A stretch of 21,506 bases of DNA, taken from NCBI GenBank assembly GCA_021647745.1, contig JAKIUB010000036.1, positions 1-21,506 on the forward strand. Reading direction: 5' to 3'. The stretch comes from Paracoccaceae bacterium (GTDB lineage: Bacteria > Pseudomonadota > Alphaproteobacteria > Rhodobacterales > Rhodobacteraceae). A program made the translations under genes and the position numbers. The stretch's first letter is position 1. Each line of letters begins with the position of its first letter. This document shows positions 8,209 to 15,266 of this stretch, piece by piece. Under the pieces are notes generated by a model. It did not search any database. It saw only the letters and a list, made by a program, of their open reading frames with translations, and was not told where the DNA came from.

Positions 8209-8988
8209 ATGTATAATTTTGAGTTCGAAAAACCCTCCACCGTGGCCGAGGCCGTGGCGGCACTGGCATCAAACGATGCCCAGGCGCTGGGCGGCGGGCA
8301 AACCCTGATCCCTACCATGAAGCAGCGCCTTGCCAGCCCTTCAAGGCTGGTTAGCCTTTCCGGCATCGCCGATATGGTCGGCATTACTCCCGCAGCAGGC
8401 GGTGCGGTCACCATTGGCGGGGCTACCACCCATGCTGAAGTGGCTGCGGCACGCCTTGGAGCAATATCAACCCTCGCAGGCTGTATCGGCGACCCTGCGG
8501 TGCGCAATCGCGGCACTATTGGTGGCTCTCTTGCCAATAACGACCCCTCTGCCGATTATCCGGCAGCGGTGTTGGGGTTGGGGGCAACGATTGTCACCAA
8601 CACCCGCAAAATCGCGGCAGATGACTTTTTTGACGGTATGTTCACTACCGCGCTTGATGAGGGAGAAATCATCACCGCCATCAAGTTCCCGCTTCCTGTG
8701 GCCGCCTGCTATCAAAAATTCAATCAACCTGCTTCACGCTTCGCACTCACCGGCGTCTTTGTTGCCAAAACCGGCAACGGGGTGCGGGTAGCCGTAACCG
8801 GTGCATCAGAAGAGGGCGTGTATCGCTGGGATGCTGCCGAACGGGCACTCGATGTCAATTTCAGCACTGACGCGTTAGATGACCTAAGCGTTTCTGCCGA
8901 TGGCATGATCGCTGACTTGCACGGCTCGGCCGACTACCGTGCCAATCTGGTAAAGGTGTTGACTGCGCGTGCCGTATCCGGCTGCTAG
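8209..8988 (+). CDS. coxM: FAD-binding medium subunit of the form II CoxSLM enzyme
   Basis: This 259-residue flavoprotein subunit takes electrons from CoxS to its FAD and passes them to quinone or another acceptor. The two FAD pyrophosphate-binding motifs of the family are present: LGGGQTLIP (27-35; usual AGGQSLLP) and TIGGSLANNDPSADYP (from 103; usual TIGGSLAHADPAAE). The protein is slightly shorter than typical CoxM (roughly 280-290), mainly at the C-terminus, which ends shortly after the CODH flavoprotein C-terminal domain. The start has a strong AGGAG site and sits 11 bases after the coxL stop, so the genes form a coxSLM operon. No coxG, coxD, coxE, coxF or XdhC-type maturation gene follows; the next downstream gene is the convergent trpA. 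Confidence 0.93.
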   Translation: MYNFEFEKPSTVAEAVAALASNDAQALGGGQTLIPTMKQRLASPSRLVSLSGIADMVGITPAAGGAVTIGGATTHAEVAAARLGAISTLAGCIGDPAVRNRGTIGGSLANNDPSADYPAAVLGLGATIVTNTRKIAADDFFDGMFTTALDEGEIITAIKFPLPVAACYQKFNQPASRFALTGVFVAKTGNGVRVAVTGASEEGVYRWDAAERALDVNFSTDALDDLSVSADGMIADLHGSADYRANLVKVLTARAVSGC

Positions 8989-9003
8989 GCTTGGCCAAAA
9001 ATG

Positions 9004-9025
9004 CCCCTGCCGTTCGCGGCGGGGG
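9004..9025. terminator. Bidirectional intrinsic terminator between coxM and trpA
   Basis: A 9-bp GC-rich stem (CCCCTGCCG with CGGCGGGGG, one T-G wobble) closes a four-base TTCG loop. On the minus strand it is followed within two bases by five T residues, giving a good rho-independent terminator about 32 bases after the trpA stop. On the plus strand the T-run is poor (ttcctatc), so termination of coxSLM may be less efficient. Confidence 0.7.
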
Positions 9026-9057
9026 TTCCTATCATCCCGCACGCGAGGGGCAAGGCA

Positions 9058-9846
9058 CTATCCGTGAGTGCCTTTTGCCATTTTTGACACAAAATCCAAT
9101 ACGGCTTCCACGCTCTGGCCCTCGCCGATACGCTCGACAATCGCGGAGCCAACCACGGCCCCGTCCGAAATCCGGCCAATAGCTCGCGCGGTTTCCGGCG
9201 ATTTGATACCAAAGCCCACACATACCGGCAGATCACTCGCCGCCTTGATCCGGGCAACTTCGGGGGCGATCAGCCCTGCATCCGCCTCTGCCGAACCGGT
9301 AATACCGTTGATCGACACATAATAAATAAAACCGGAAGTGTTTTGCATCACCTTGGGCAAGCGCTTGTCATCGGTGGTGGGGGTCGTCAGGCGGATAAAA
9401 TCTATCTCCGCCGCCGCAGCCGGAATGCACAGCTCGCTATCCTCCTCGGGCGGCAGGTCCACCACGATCAGCCCGTCAACACCGGCTGCCTTGGCCTCGG
9501 CCAAAAAGACATCAACCCCCATGGAATAGATCGGATTGTAATAGCCCATCAACACAATCGGGGTTTTACTATCCCCCTTGCGAAAATCTCGCACCAGTTG
9601 CAGCGTTTTGACCATGGTCATGCCCGCTTTCAGCGCTCGTTGGCCGGCAAACTGGATCGCGGGGCCATCGGCCATCGGGTCGGTAAACGGCATCCCCAGT
9701 TCGATGATATCAACCCCTGCCGCCGGCATCCCCTTTACCAGCTCGAGGCAATACTCGTAGCTCGGATCTCCAGCGATCACAAAAGAAACAAAAGCCGGTT
9801 TGTTTTCGGCTTTCAGGTTGGCAAATTTTGTTGCAATCCGGCTCAT
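9058..9846 (-). CDS. trpA: Tryptophan synthase alpha subunit
   Basis: TrpA cleaves indole-3-glycerol phosphate to indole and glyceraldehyde-3-phosphate, and indole is channelled to TrpB. The 262-residue TIM-barrel protein shows AFVSFVIAGDP near the N-terminus and the catalytic pair Glu49 and Asp60 in ELGMPFTDPMADGP. Phosphate-binding loops appear at VGFGIKSPETA (about 210-220) and VVGSAIVERIG (about 231-241). An upstream in-frame methionine at 9927 would add 27 residues, but the MSRIATKF start at 9846 matches the family length and places Glu49 and Asp60 at their standard numbers. The ribosome-binding site for this start is weak. The gene is unlinked to trpFB, which lie about 6.3 kb away on the same strand, so subunit balance must be set by separate promoters. 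Confidence 0.95.
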   Translation of the reverse strand: MSRIATKFANLKAENKPAFVSFVIAGDPSYEYCLELVKGMPAAGVDIIELGMPFTDPMADGPAIQFAGQRALKAGMTMVKTLQLVRDFRKGDSKTPIVLMGYYNPIYSMGVDVFLAEAKAAGVDGLIVVDLPPEEDSELCIPAAAAEIDFIRLTTPTTDDKRLPKVMQNTSGFIYYVSINGITGSAEADAGLIAPEVARIKAASDLPVCVGFGIKSPETARAIGRISDGAVVGSAIVERIGEGQSVEAVLDFVSKMAKGTHG

Positions 9847-9981
9847 TTCAGGCACCCCACAGTTTTGTTTGGTTTGCGCGATACCAAAGCGAAAATCAAT
9901 CGGTTTTGCGGCTTTTCCGTGTATCACAGCTTTCAGGCCCGCTTTTCATTGCCTTTCGCCAAACCCAAACACCCCCAAGGC

Positions 9982-10010
9982 TTGATCCTGCCCCCGTCAC
10001 ACCGTAGAAG
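9982..10010 (+). promoter_or_regulatory. Candidate sigma70-type promoter for ychF
   Basis: TTGATC and TAGAAG are separated by 17 bases. Each matches four of six consensus positions (TTGACA / TATAAT). The -10 box ends 31 bases before the ychF ATG. The spacing is ideal, but this kind of match is not rare by chance. Confidence 0.3.
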
Positions 10011-10041
10011 CCGCTAACTGACTTTTATACGGAGCGCCGCT

Positions 10042-11139
10042 ATGGGTTTTAAAACCGGAATCGTGGGTATGCCCAATGTGGGCAAATCAACCCTGTTTAA
10101 TGCGCTTACCCGCACCGCCAGTGCGCAGGCGGCTAATTTTCCGTTTTGCACCATCGAGCCGAATGTCGGCGAGGTTTCCGTGCCCGACGCCCGGCTTGAT
10201 ACGCTCGCCAAAATCGGCAACTCGGCCAAGATCATCCCCACCCGCATGGCATTTGTCGACATCGCCGGGCTGGTCAAGGGCGCAAGCAAGGGCGAGGGCC
10301 TCGGCAACCAATTTTTGGCCAATATCCGCGAATGTGATGCCATTATCCATGTGCTGCGCTGCTTTGAGGATGATGATATCACCCATGTTGATGGTCGGGT
10401 GGACCCTGTGAGCGACGCCGAAGTCATCGAAACCGAGCTGATGCTGGCCGATCTGGAAAGTATTGATAAACGCCTTGTTAACCTTAGCCGCAAAATTCGC
10501 GGCGGCGATAAAGAGGCGGTCGAACAAAATGACCTGCTGCTGCGCGCCAAGAATGCGATTGAAAATGACCAGCCCGCCCGCACGGTCGATGTGAGTGAAG
10601 ACGAGCAAAAAGCATGGGTAATGCTGCAACTGCTCAGCGCCAAGCCTGTGCTTTATGTTTGCAATGTCGAGGAAGAAAACGCGGCTTCCGGCAATGCCCA
10701 TTCAGAGGCCGTGGCCAAAATGGCCGCCACTCAGGGCGCCGCCAGCGTGGTAATTTCAGCCGCGATCGAAGAAGAGATCAGCCAGCTCGATGATGAGGAA
10801 GCCTCAATGTTTCTTGAGGAAATGGGGCTGCACGAGGCTGGTCTCGACCGGCTGATCAAAGCGGGCTACGAGCTATTGCAGCTCGAAACCTATTTCACCG
10901 TCGGCCCCAAAGAGGCCCGCGCATGGACCATCCATAAAGGCACCATGGCCCCGCAGGCGGCCGGAGTTATCCACGGCGACTTTGAGCGCGGCTTCATTCG
11001 CGGCGAAACCATCGCTTATGATGATTTCGTGGAATATGGCGGTGAGCAAGGCGCCAAAGAGGCCGGAAAAATGCGCGCCGAGGGCAAGACCTATATCGTG
11101 CGTGACGGAGATGTGTTGCATTTTCTGTTTAATACCTAG
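10042..11139 (+). CDS. ychF: Redox-regulated Obg-like ATPase YchF
   Basis: YchF is a P-loop ATPase of the OBG family that binds ribosomes and affects translation and the oxidative-stress response. The protein has 365 residues, close to the E. coli length. Visible motifs are the P-loop GMPNVGKST (9-17), switch region DIAGLVKGASKGEGLG (from Asp73) and the altered G4 motif NVEE at 208-211, which replaces NKxD and explains the ATP preference of this family. A TGS domain fills the C-terminal 80 or so residues (from about YFTVGPKEARAW to the end, including GVIHGDFERGFIRGE). GGAG lies 6 bases before the ATG. It diverges from trpA; the RTX gene follows 77 bases downstream with no obvious terminator between. 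Confidence 0.97.
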   Translation: MGFKTGIVGMPNVGKSTLFNALTRTASAQAANFPFCTIEPNVGEVSVPDARLDTLAKIGNSAKIIPTRMAFVDIAGLVKGASKGEGLGNQFLANIRECDAIIHVLRCFEDDDITHVDGRVDPVSDAEVIETELMLADLESIDKRLVNLSRKIRGGDKEAVEQNDLLLRAKNAIENDQPARTVDVSEDEQKAWVMLQLLSAKPVLYVCNVEEENAASGNAHSEAVAKMAATQGAASVVISAAIEEEISQLDDEEASMFLEEMGLHEAGLDRLIKAGYELLQLETYFTVGPKEARAWTIHKGTMAPQAAGVIHGDFERGFIRGETIAYDDFVEYGGEQGAKEAGKMRAEGKTYIVRDGDVLHFLFNT

Positions 11140-11186
11140 TTCAGCTTATGGTTAACTTCAGCTCGCGTTAATCCACGCCCTGCAAA

Positions 11187-11205
11187 ACTTGTTTCGGGAA
11201 CAAGT
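11187..11205. repeat. Perfect 7-bp inverted repeat directly 5' of the RTX gene's Shine-Dalgarno site
   Basis: ACTTGTT and AACAAGT flank a five-base loop (tcggg). The right arm ends one base before the GGAG ribosome-binding site at 11207-11210 region of the next gene. In RNA this would be a small hairpin flush against the Shine-Dalgarno sequence; in DNA it could be an operator. There is no following T-run, so it is not an obvious ychF terminator. Confidence 0.45.
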
Positions 11206-11216
11206 GGAGTGGGTAC

Positions 11217-12704
11217 ATGCAAGTGGGTTTTGCGTGGCTTGATACGCAGCTGGATACAGCTGCGCGTCAGCTAATGGGGCTGTCTAGCCTTGATATTGTA
11301 AGCGTGGGAACACGCCTCTATCTAATCGCTGCGGGCGAAGCCGATGGCGGGCTTTCCAGCTATGAAATTTTAACCGACGGCACCTTGGTCGCCTCGAATG
11401 ACGTGCTGTTCGGGGAAAATTCGGGCACCGGTAACGTGCGTTTTGTCAACGCCTATATATACGAGGGCAGCGCCTATGTTATCCCCTCTGGCCGCTATGA
11501 TGACAATCTGGCGGTCTATCAGCTTGATGCCAGCGGCGTATTCACCACCAGCCAGACCCTGAGCGGCAGCGGAACGGCCAACCTGACCATGAGCGAGGTA
11601 GTAACGGCCGGCTCCAACAGCTACCTGTTTTCGGCCAATACCAGCGCGGGGCTGGACCGCTTTACCATTGCTGCGGGGGGCGCGCTCACCAATCAAAGCC
11701 TGATTGCCGATAATGCCTCCGTTGCGCTTGGCGATGTCACGGCCATGACCTCTGGCCTCCTCAAGGGCCGTGATTTCCTGTTTGTTGCCTCGTCGTTTGA
11801 TGCCGGGCTTTCGGTGTTCGAGGTCGGGGGCAATGGCGGGCTAAACAGCCGCACCCTGCTCACGCCGGATATAACCGGCTTCAACGCGATCAGCGCGATG
11901 GCCACCGCAGAAATCGCCGAGCGTGCCTTTTTGCTGGTTGGCTCGTCCGAAACCGATACCCTGATGGTGCTGCGCGTATCGGTAGGTGGCCGGCTCAATC
12001 TGGTTGACCAGCTGGTCGATAAATCCGAAACCCGCTTCGCGCGCATCTCCGAGATCGAGGTGTTTGAATACGAAGGGCGCACCTTTGTGCTGGCGGCGGG
12101 CAGTGATGACGGGGTAACCTTGTTCGAGCTAACCTATCGCGGGCGGCTCAACCTGCTTGGCGTTGTCGCCGACGAATTCACCACCACGCTTGATAATATT
12201 TCCGATATCAAGGTCGAGATCATTGATAGCGATATTTTTGTCTTTGTCGCCTCCCCAACCGAGAGCGGCTTTACCCAGTTTCAGCTTACCCTCAACCCCG
12301 GCACCACTTATATGGGCGGCCCCGTGGCTGAAACCATCACCGGCTCAACGGGCGATGACACAATTTTCGGCATGGGTATGAACGATGTGCTCAATGGCCG
12401 TGCCGGCAATGACCGGCTGATTGATGGCCGCGGCCGCGATGTGCTGACCGGCGGCACCGGAGCCGATATATTCGAATTTATCGCTGACGGGCGCCGTGAC
12501 ATCATCACCGATTTCGAACAAGGCATCGACCGGATCGACTTCACTGACTATCCGGCACTTTATTCCTATCTGGACCTCGATATCCGCGCCCGCCCTGATG
12601 GCGCGGTCATCAGGATCGGCACCGAGAAACTCTGGATCACCTCGGTCGACGGCCAGCCCATAGACCCGTCCACTTGGGTGCAAGAAGATTTTATCTTCAG
12701 CTAA
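11217..12704 (+). CDS. Secreted seven-repeat beta-propeller protein with C-terminal RTX calcium-binding repeats
   Basis: This 495-residue protein has no Sec signal peptide. Residues 1-365 hold seven repeats about 51 residues apart. Each has a hydrophobic strand such as LYLIAAG, then a 'xxFxL' strand. The seven second strands start at about 48 (SYEIL), 99 (AVYQL), 147 (DRFTI), 199 (SVFEV), 250 (MVLRV), 301 (TLFEL) and 353 (TQFQL), mostly followed by 'G-x-L'. This fits a seven-bladed propeller of the lactonase/YncE type. Residues 375-419 form five RTX-type nonapeptides (TGSTGDDTI, FGMGMNDVL, NGRAGNDRL, IDGRGRDVL, TGGTGADIF), which bind calcium after export. The C-terminal 75 residues would carry the type I secretion signal. 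No secretion genes are adjacent. GGAG precedes the ATG. Its ligand or enzymatic activity is unknown. Confidence 0.88.
   Translation: MQVGFAWLDTQLDTAARQLMGLSSLDIVSVGTRLYLIAAGEADGGLSSYEILTDGTLVASNDVLFGENSGTGNVRFVNAYIYEGSAYVIPSGRYDDNLAVYQLDASGVFTTSQTLSGSGTANLTMSEVVTAGSNSYLFSANTSAGLDRFTIAAGGALTNQSLIADNASVALGDVTAMTSGLLKGRDFLFVASSFDAGLSVFEVGGNGGLNSRTLLTPDITGFNAISAMATAEIAERAFLLVGSSETDTLMVLRVSVGGRLNLVDQLVDKSETRFARISEIEVFEYEGRTFVLAAGSDDGVTLFELTYRGRLNLLGVVADEFTTTLDNISDIKVEIIDSDIFVFVASPTESGFTQFQLTLNPGTTYMGGPVAETITGSTGDDTIFGMGMNDVLNGRAGNDRLIDGRGRDVLTGGTGADIFEFIADGRRDIITDFEQGIDRIDFTDYPALYSYLDLDIRARPDGAVIRIGTEKLWITSVDGQPIDPSTWVQEDFIFS
12342..12476 (+). repeat. Coding RTX nonapeptide repeat block (about five units)
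   Basis: Five consecutive nine-codon units encode the Gly-Asp-rich calcium-binding turns, corresponding to residues 376-419 of the protein. Units two and four depart from the GGxGxDxUx consensus (for example FGMGMNDVL), so calcium affinity may be lower there. The block is short compared with classical RTX toxins. Confidence 0.75.
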
Positions 12705-12739
12705 CCCCTGAGCAAGCACTGCCTTGCCGCCATCAGCAC

Positions 12740-13906
12740 CTAGCGCAAGTAAGGGTTCAGCACCTGATCGGCCCTTATCAGATTTTTGCGGCTCAGCCCG
12801 CCAACCTCGCGGTGGCCACAAAACGCCATGGTCAGGTCTAGCTCTTTGTGGATAATCTCCAGCACTTTGGTCACACCCTCTTCGCCCATCGCGCCCAGCC
12901 CGTACAAAAATGCACGGCCAATATAGGTGCCCTTGGCCCCCAGCGCCAAGGCCTTCAGTACATCCTGACCCGAGCGGATACCGCTATCCATATGCACCTC
13001 GATATCGCCCCCGACCGCATCCACTATCTCTGGCAGCATCTCTATCGCCGACAGCGCCCCATCCAGCTGCCGCCCGCCGTGGTTGGAGACAATCAGCGCA
13101 TCCGCACCGGATTTTACCGCGAGGCGCGCATCATCCGCATCGAGTATCCCCTTGATGATCAGCTTACCGCCCCATTGTTCTTTGATCCACGCGACATCAT
13201 CCCAGCTCAGCGCCGGATCAAACTGCTCATGGGTCCAGCTCGCAAGGTTGTTCATGCTGGTCACACCCTTGGCATGGCCGACGATATTGCGAAACGTCCG
13301 CCGTTTGGTGCCCAGCATCCCCAACCCCCAGCGCCATTTGGTTGACAGGTTGATGATGTTTTTGACCGTCGGGCGCGGCGGTGCGGTCAGCCCGTTTTTG
13401 ATATCCTTGTGCCGCTGGCCCAAAATCTGCAAATCCAGCGTCAGCATCAGCGCGCTGCATCCCGCGGCCTTGGCCCGCGCAATCAGGTTGGCCGAATACT
13501 CCTTGTCGCGCATCACATAAAGCTGAAACCAGAACGGCGCACTGGTTGCCTCGGCCACATCCTCGATCGAGCAGATCGACATGGTCGACAGGGTAAACGG
13601 CACGCCGAATTTTTCGGCCGCCCGGGCCGCTTTTATCTCGCCATCCGCGCTTTGCATCCCGGTCATCCCCGTCGGGGCCAGCGCCACCGGCATCACGACA
13701 TCCTGCCCGATCATCCGGGCTGCCGTGCTGCGGTTTTCCATATTTACCGCCACCTTCTGGCGCAGCTTTATGCGGTCAAAGTCGGAAGAATTGGCGCGGT
13801 AGGTGCTTTCGGTCCAGGAACCGCTATCGGCATAGTCATAAAACATCTTTGGCACCCGCCGCTTGGCCAGTATGCGCAGATCTTCGATGCAAGTGATGGT
13901 CGGCAT
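12740..13906 (-). CDS. lldD: FMN-dependent alpha-hydroxy-acid dehydrogenase (L-lactate dehydrogenase LldD type)
   Basis: This enzyme oxidises a 2-hydroxy acid, most likely L-lactate to pyruvate, using FMN and passing electrons to the quinone pool. The 388 residues match LldD and cytochrome b2-type enzymes. Visible residues include the N-terminal active-site Tyr region FYDYADSG (22-29), FMN-binding APTGMTGM, QLYVMRDKE, the Lys in KLIIKGIL, the catalytic base His276 in SNHGGRQLDG, and phosphate-binding DSGIRSGQDV and YIGRAFLYGLGA. The family also contains glycolate oxidase, mandelate dehydrogenase and lactate 2-monooxygenase, so substrate identity is inferred; the length and LldD-like spacing favour lactate. 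The gene is monocistronic: it converges with the RTX gene (35 bases apart) and diverges from rplY. No lactate permease or LldR regulator is adjacent. Confidence 0.9.
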   Translation of the reverse strand: MPTITCIEDLRILAKRRVPKMFYDYADSGSWTESTYRANSSDFDRIKLRQKVAVNMENRSTAARMIGQDVVMPVALAPTGMTGMQSADGEIKAARAAEKFGVPFTLSTMSICSIEDVAEATSAPFWFQLYVMRDKEYSANLIARAKAAGCSALMLTLDLQILGQRHKDIKNGLTAPPRPTVKNIINLSTKWRWGLGMLGTKRRTFRNIVGHAKGVTSMNNLASWTHEQFDPALSWDDVAWIKEQWGGKLIIKGILDADDARLAVKSGADALIVSNHGGRQLDGALSAIEMLPEIVDAVGGDIEVHMDSGIRSGQDVLKALALGAKGTYIGRAFLYGLGAMGEEGVTKVLEIIHKELDLTMAFCGHREVGGLSRKNLIRADQVLNPYLR

Positions 13907-14069
13907 GGTAAAACCCCGTTTGTTTATACCAGCCTAGCGTTATTGCCTTTCACCGCCTTCGTCAAACCCGACATTGCCTCTTTTCTTTCCGGCCGGTTTG
14001 CCCTATAGAGCCAGCTTCACGCGGCGCTTACACCCTTGGAGGATCGCCGCCCCAACCTTGGAGATTATC

Positions 14070-14714
14070 ATGGCCGAGAACACAACTCTCAACGCCTCTA
14101 TCCGCGCAGGAATCGGCAAGGGGGCCGCCCGCGCAGCACGTCGCGAAAAGCTGGTGCCCGGCATCGTTTATGGCGGCGGCGAGGAGCCGACCCCGATCAA
14201 TATCAATTTCAACGAGCTGTTCAAAATGCTCAAGGCCGGCGGGTTTCTTTCAACCCTCCTGACCCTGAAAATTGACGGTAAAGAGCAGCGCGTTATCTGT
14301 CGTGGTGTCCAGCGCGATGTGGTCAAAGACCTGCCGCTGCACGTTGATTTTCTGCGCCTGTCAAGCAAGTCTCGCATTAACCTGATGATTCCGGTGAAAT
14401 TCCTCAACGAGGAAACCTCCGTAGGTCTCAAACAAGGTGGCACGCTGGTTGTGGTGCGCAACGAGGTCGAGTTGAAGGTAACCGCCGGTGATATCCCGGA
14501 TCACCTCGAAGTGGACCTCGCAGAGGCCGAAATCGGTGATACCATCCACATGTCCAGTATCACCTTGCCCAAAGGCACCCGCCCGATGATCACGGACCGT
14601 GACTTCGTGATCGCCAATATCGGCGCCTCCAAAACCGTCGACCTTGACGATGAAGAGGAAGATATTGTCGAGGCCGAAGAAGGCGCGACCGAAGAAGGTG
14701 CTACCGAAGAATAA
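14070..14714 (+). CDS. rplY: 50S ribosomal protein L25 / general stress protein Ctc
   Basis: L25 binds 5S rRNA in the large ribosomal subunit. This is the long Ctc/TL5 form of 214 residues: an N-terminal L25 domain (about 5-95, with the 5S-binding region including KLVPGIVYGGGE), a C-terminal beta domain (about 100-190), and a very acidic tail ending EEGATEEGATEE. An in-frame start at 13974 would add 32 unrelated residues; the MAENTTLNASIRAG start is chosen because it matches family N-termini and has TTGGAG 6 bases upstream. The peptidyl-tRNA hydrolase gene pth, a common downstream partner, is absent here; a strong terminator follows instead. The gene diverges from lldD. Confidence 0.95.
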   Translation: MAENTTLNASIRAGIGKGAARAARREKLVPGIVYGGGEEPTPININFNELFKMLKAGGFLSTLLTLKIDGKEQRVICRGVQRDVVKDLPLHVDFLRLSSKSRINLMIPVKFLNEETSVGLKQGGTLVVVRNEVELKVTAGDIPDHLEVDLAEAEIGDTIHMSSITLPKGTRPMITDRDFVIANIGASKTVDLDDEEEDIVEAEEGATEEGATEE

Positions 14715-14737
14715 TTCTTCGCGCAATCAAGCCATAA

Positions 14738-14773
14738 AAAAGGCCTGCCCCGATCACTCGCGGCAGGCCTTTT
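14738..14773. terminator. Strong bidirectional intrinsic terminator between rplY and the DUF2158 gene
   Basis: The 9-bp stem AGGCCTGCC / GGCAGGCCT (14741-14749 with 14762-14770) is extended by A-T pairs and closes a 12-base loop. T-runs follow on both strands (TTTTCTTTT on plus, six T residues on minus). It ends rplY at 24 bases past its stop, and closes the long minus-strand run of genes that begins at rpsA. Confidence 0.9.
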
Positions 14774-14786
14774 CTTTTATCACCCG

Positions 14787-15182
14787 TTAGTCCTTGCGGA
14801 AAAACTTTTTCTCGCGCGGCTTTCCGTCCCAGCCCGGTTTGCCTTTGGGCGCGCCGCGATCTCCCCCGCGGTCCCCGCCACGATCTCCGCCACGATCTCC
14901 GCGGTCATCAAAGCGCTTGCCGCCACCTTCGCGGTCGCCACCATAAGGCTTGCCGCCACCTTTATAACCACCGCGATCACCACCACGATCGCCGCCGCCT
15001 TTATAGCCGCCGCCTTCGCGGACTTCCCATTTCTTGACCAAAGCCGCATTAAAGGTATCCCGGTGGATCGTGCCTTCATTGCACCACACAGTCGAAACCA
15101 TATCACCATCGACAGTCTCGACCGCCATGCGGGGTGAACCCGCTGTCAGGGCAACGATATCGCCCAGTTTATATTCCGCCAT
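14787..15182 (-). CDS. DUF2158 (YodC-like) protein with an Arg-Gly-rich disordered tail
   Basis: This is a 131-residue protein. The N-terminal 50 residues (EYKLGDIVALTAGSPRMAVE, then VWCNEG with Cys34) match the DUF2158/YodC pattern 'F-x-GD-V-x-L-x-SGGP-x-M-T-V ... C-x-W', a small SH3-like fold of unknown function. Residues 56-110 are low complexity, built from GGGYKGGG and repeated DRGG units (DRGGDRGG at 65-72, and a run of DRGGs at 93-110). The C-terminus is basic (KPREKKFFRKD). RGG-type tails commonly bind RNA, so an RNA- or ribosome-associated role is plausible but inferred. The start at 15182 is preferred over 15209 because a GGAGAGAG site lies just upstream and DUF2158 begins there. 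It is the last gene before the terminator. Confidence 0.82.
   Translation of the reverse strand: MAEYKLGDIVALTAGSPRMAVETVDGDMVSTVWCNEGTIHRDTFNAALVKKWEVREGGGYKGGGDRGGDRGGYKGGGKPYGGDREGGGKRFDDRGDRGGDRGGDRGGDRGAPKGKPGWDGKPREKKFFRKD
14853..14906 (-). repeat. Coding tandem repeat (DRGG units)
   Basis: Imperfect 12-base units encode Asp-Arg-Gly-Gly about four and a half times (residues 93-110 of the DUF2158 protein). The near-identical units can slip in replication or recombine, so repeat number may vary between strains. Confidence 0.7.
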
Positions 15183-15185
15183 TTT

Positions 15186-15193
15186 CTCTCTCC
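15186..15193 (-). promoter_or_regulatory. Ribosome-binding site deciding the DUF2158 gene start
   Basis: GGAGAGAG lies 3 bases before the ATG at 15182 (the GGAG core is 7 bases away), which supports that start over the upstream in-frame ATG at 15209. Confidence 0.6.
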
Positions 15194-15226
15194 AAATACT
15201 ACGCCGCAACTCATGAGCGGATGCCC

Positions 15227-15254
15227 TACATAGCGCCTTTTTGCAGCGTTACAA
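15227..15254 (-). promoter_or_regulatory. Weak candidate promoter for the DUF2158 gene
   Basis: On the minus strand TTGTAA is followed after 16 bases by TATGTA, 44 bases upstream of the start codon. The -10 match is poor. It would give this last gene of the run its own promoter, separate from rpsA-driven readthrough. Confidence 0.22.
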
Positions 15255-15266
15255 TAGAAAAATAGG

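Noticed and set aside
11152..11171. Two TTAA half-sites suggesting a CtrA-binding site before the RTX gene
   Set aside because: The CtrA consensus has 7 bases between the TTAA halves; here the spacing is 12, so it was not called.
12705..12739. GCAAG/CTTGC hairpin between the convergent RTX and lldD genes
   Set aside because: Five-base stem without a T-run on either strand; too weak to call a terminator.
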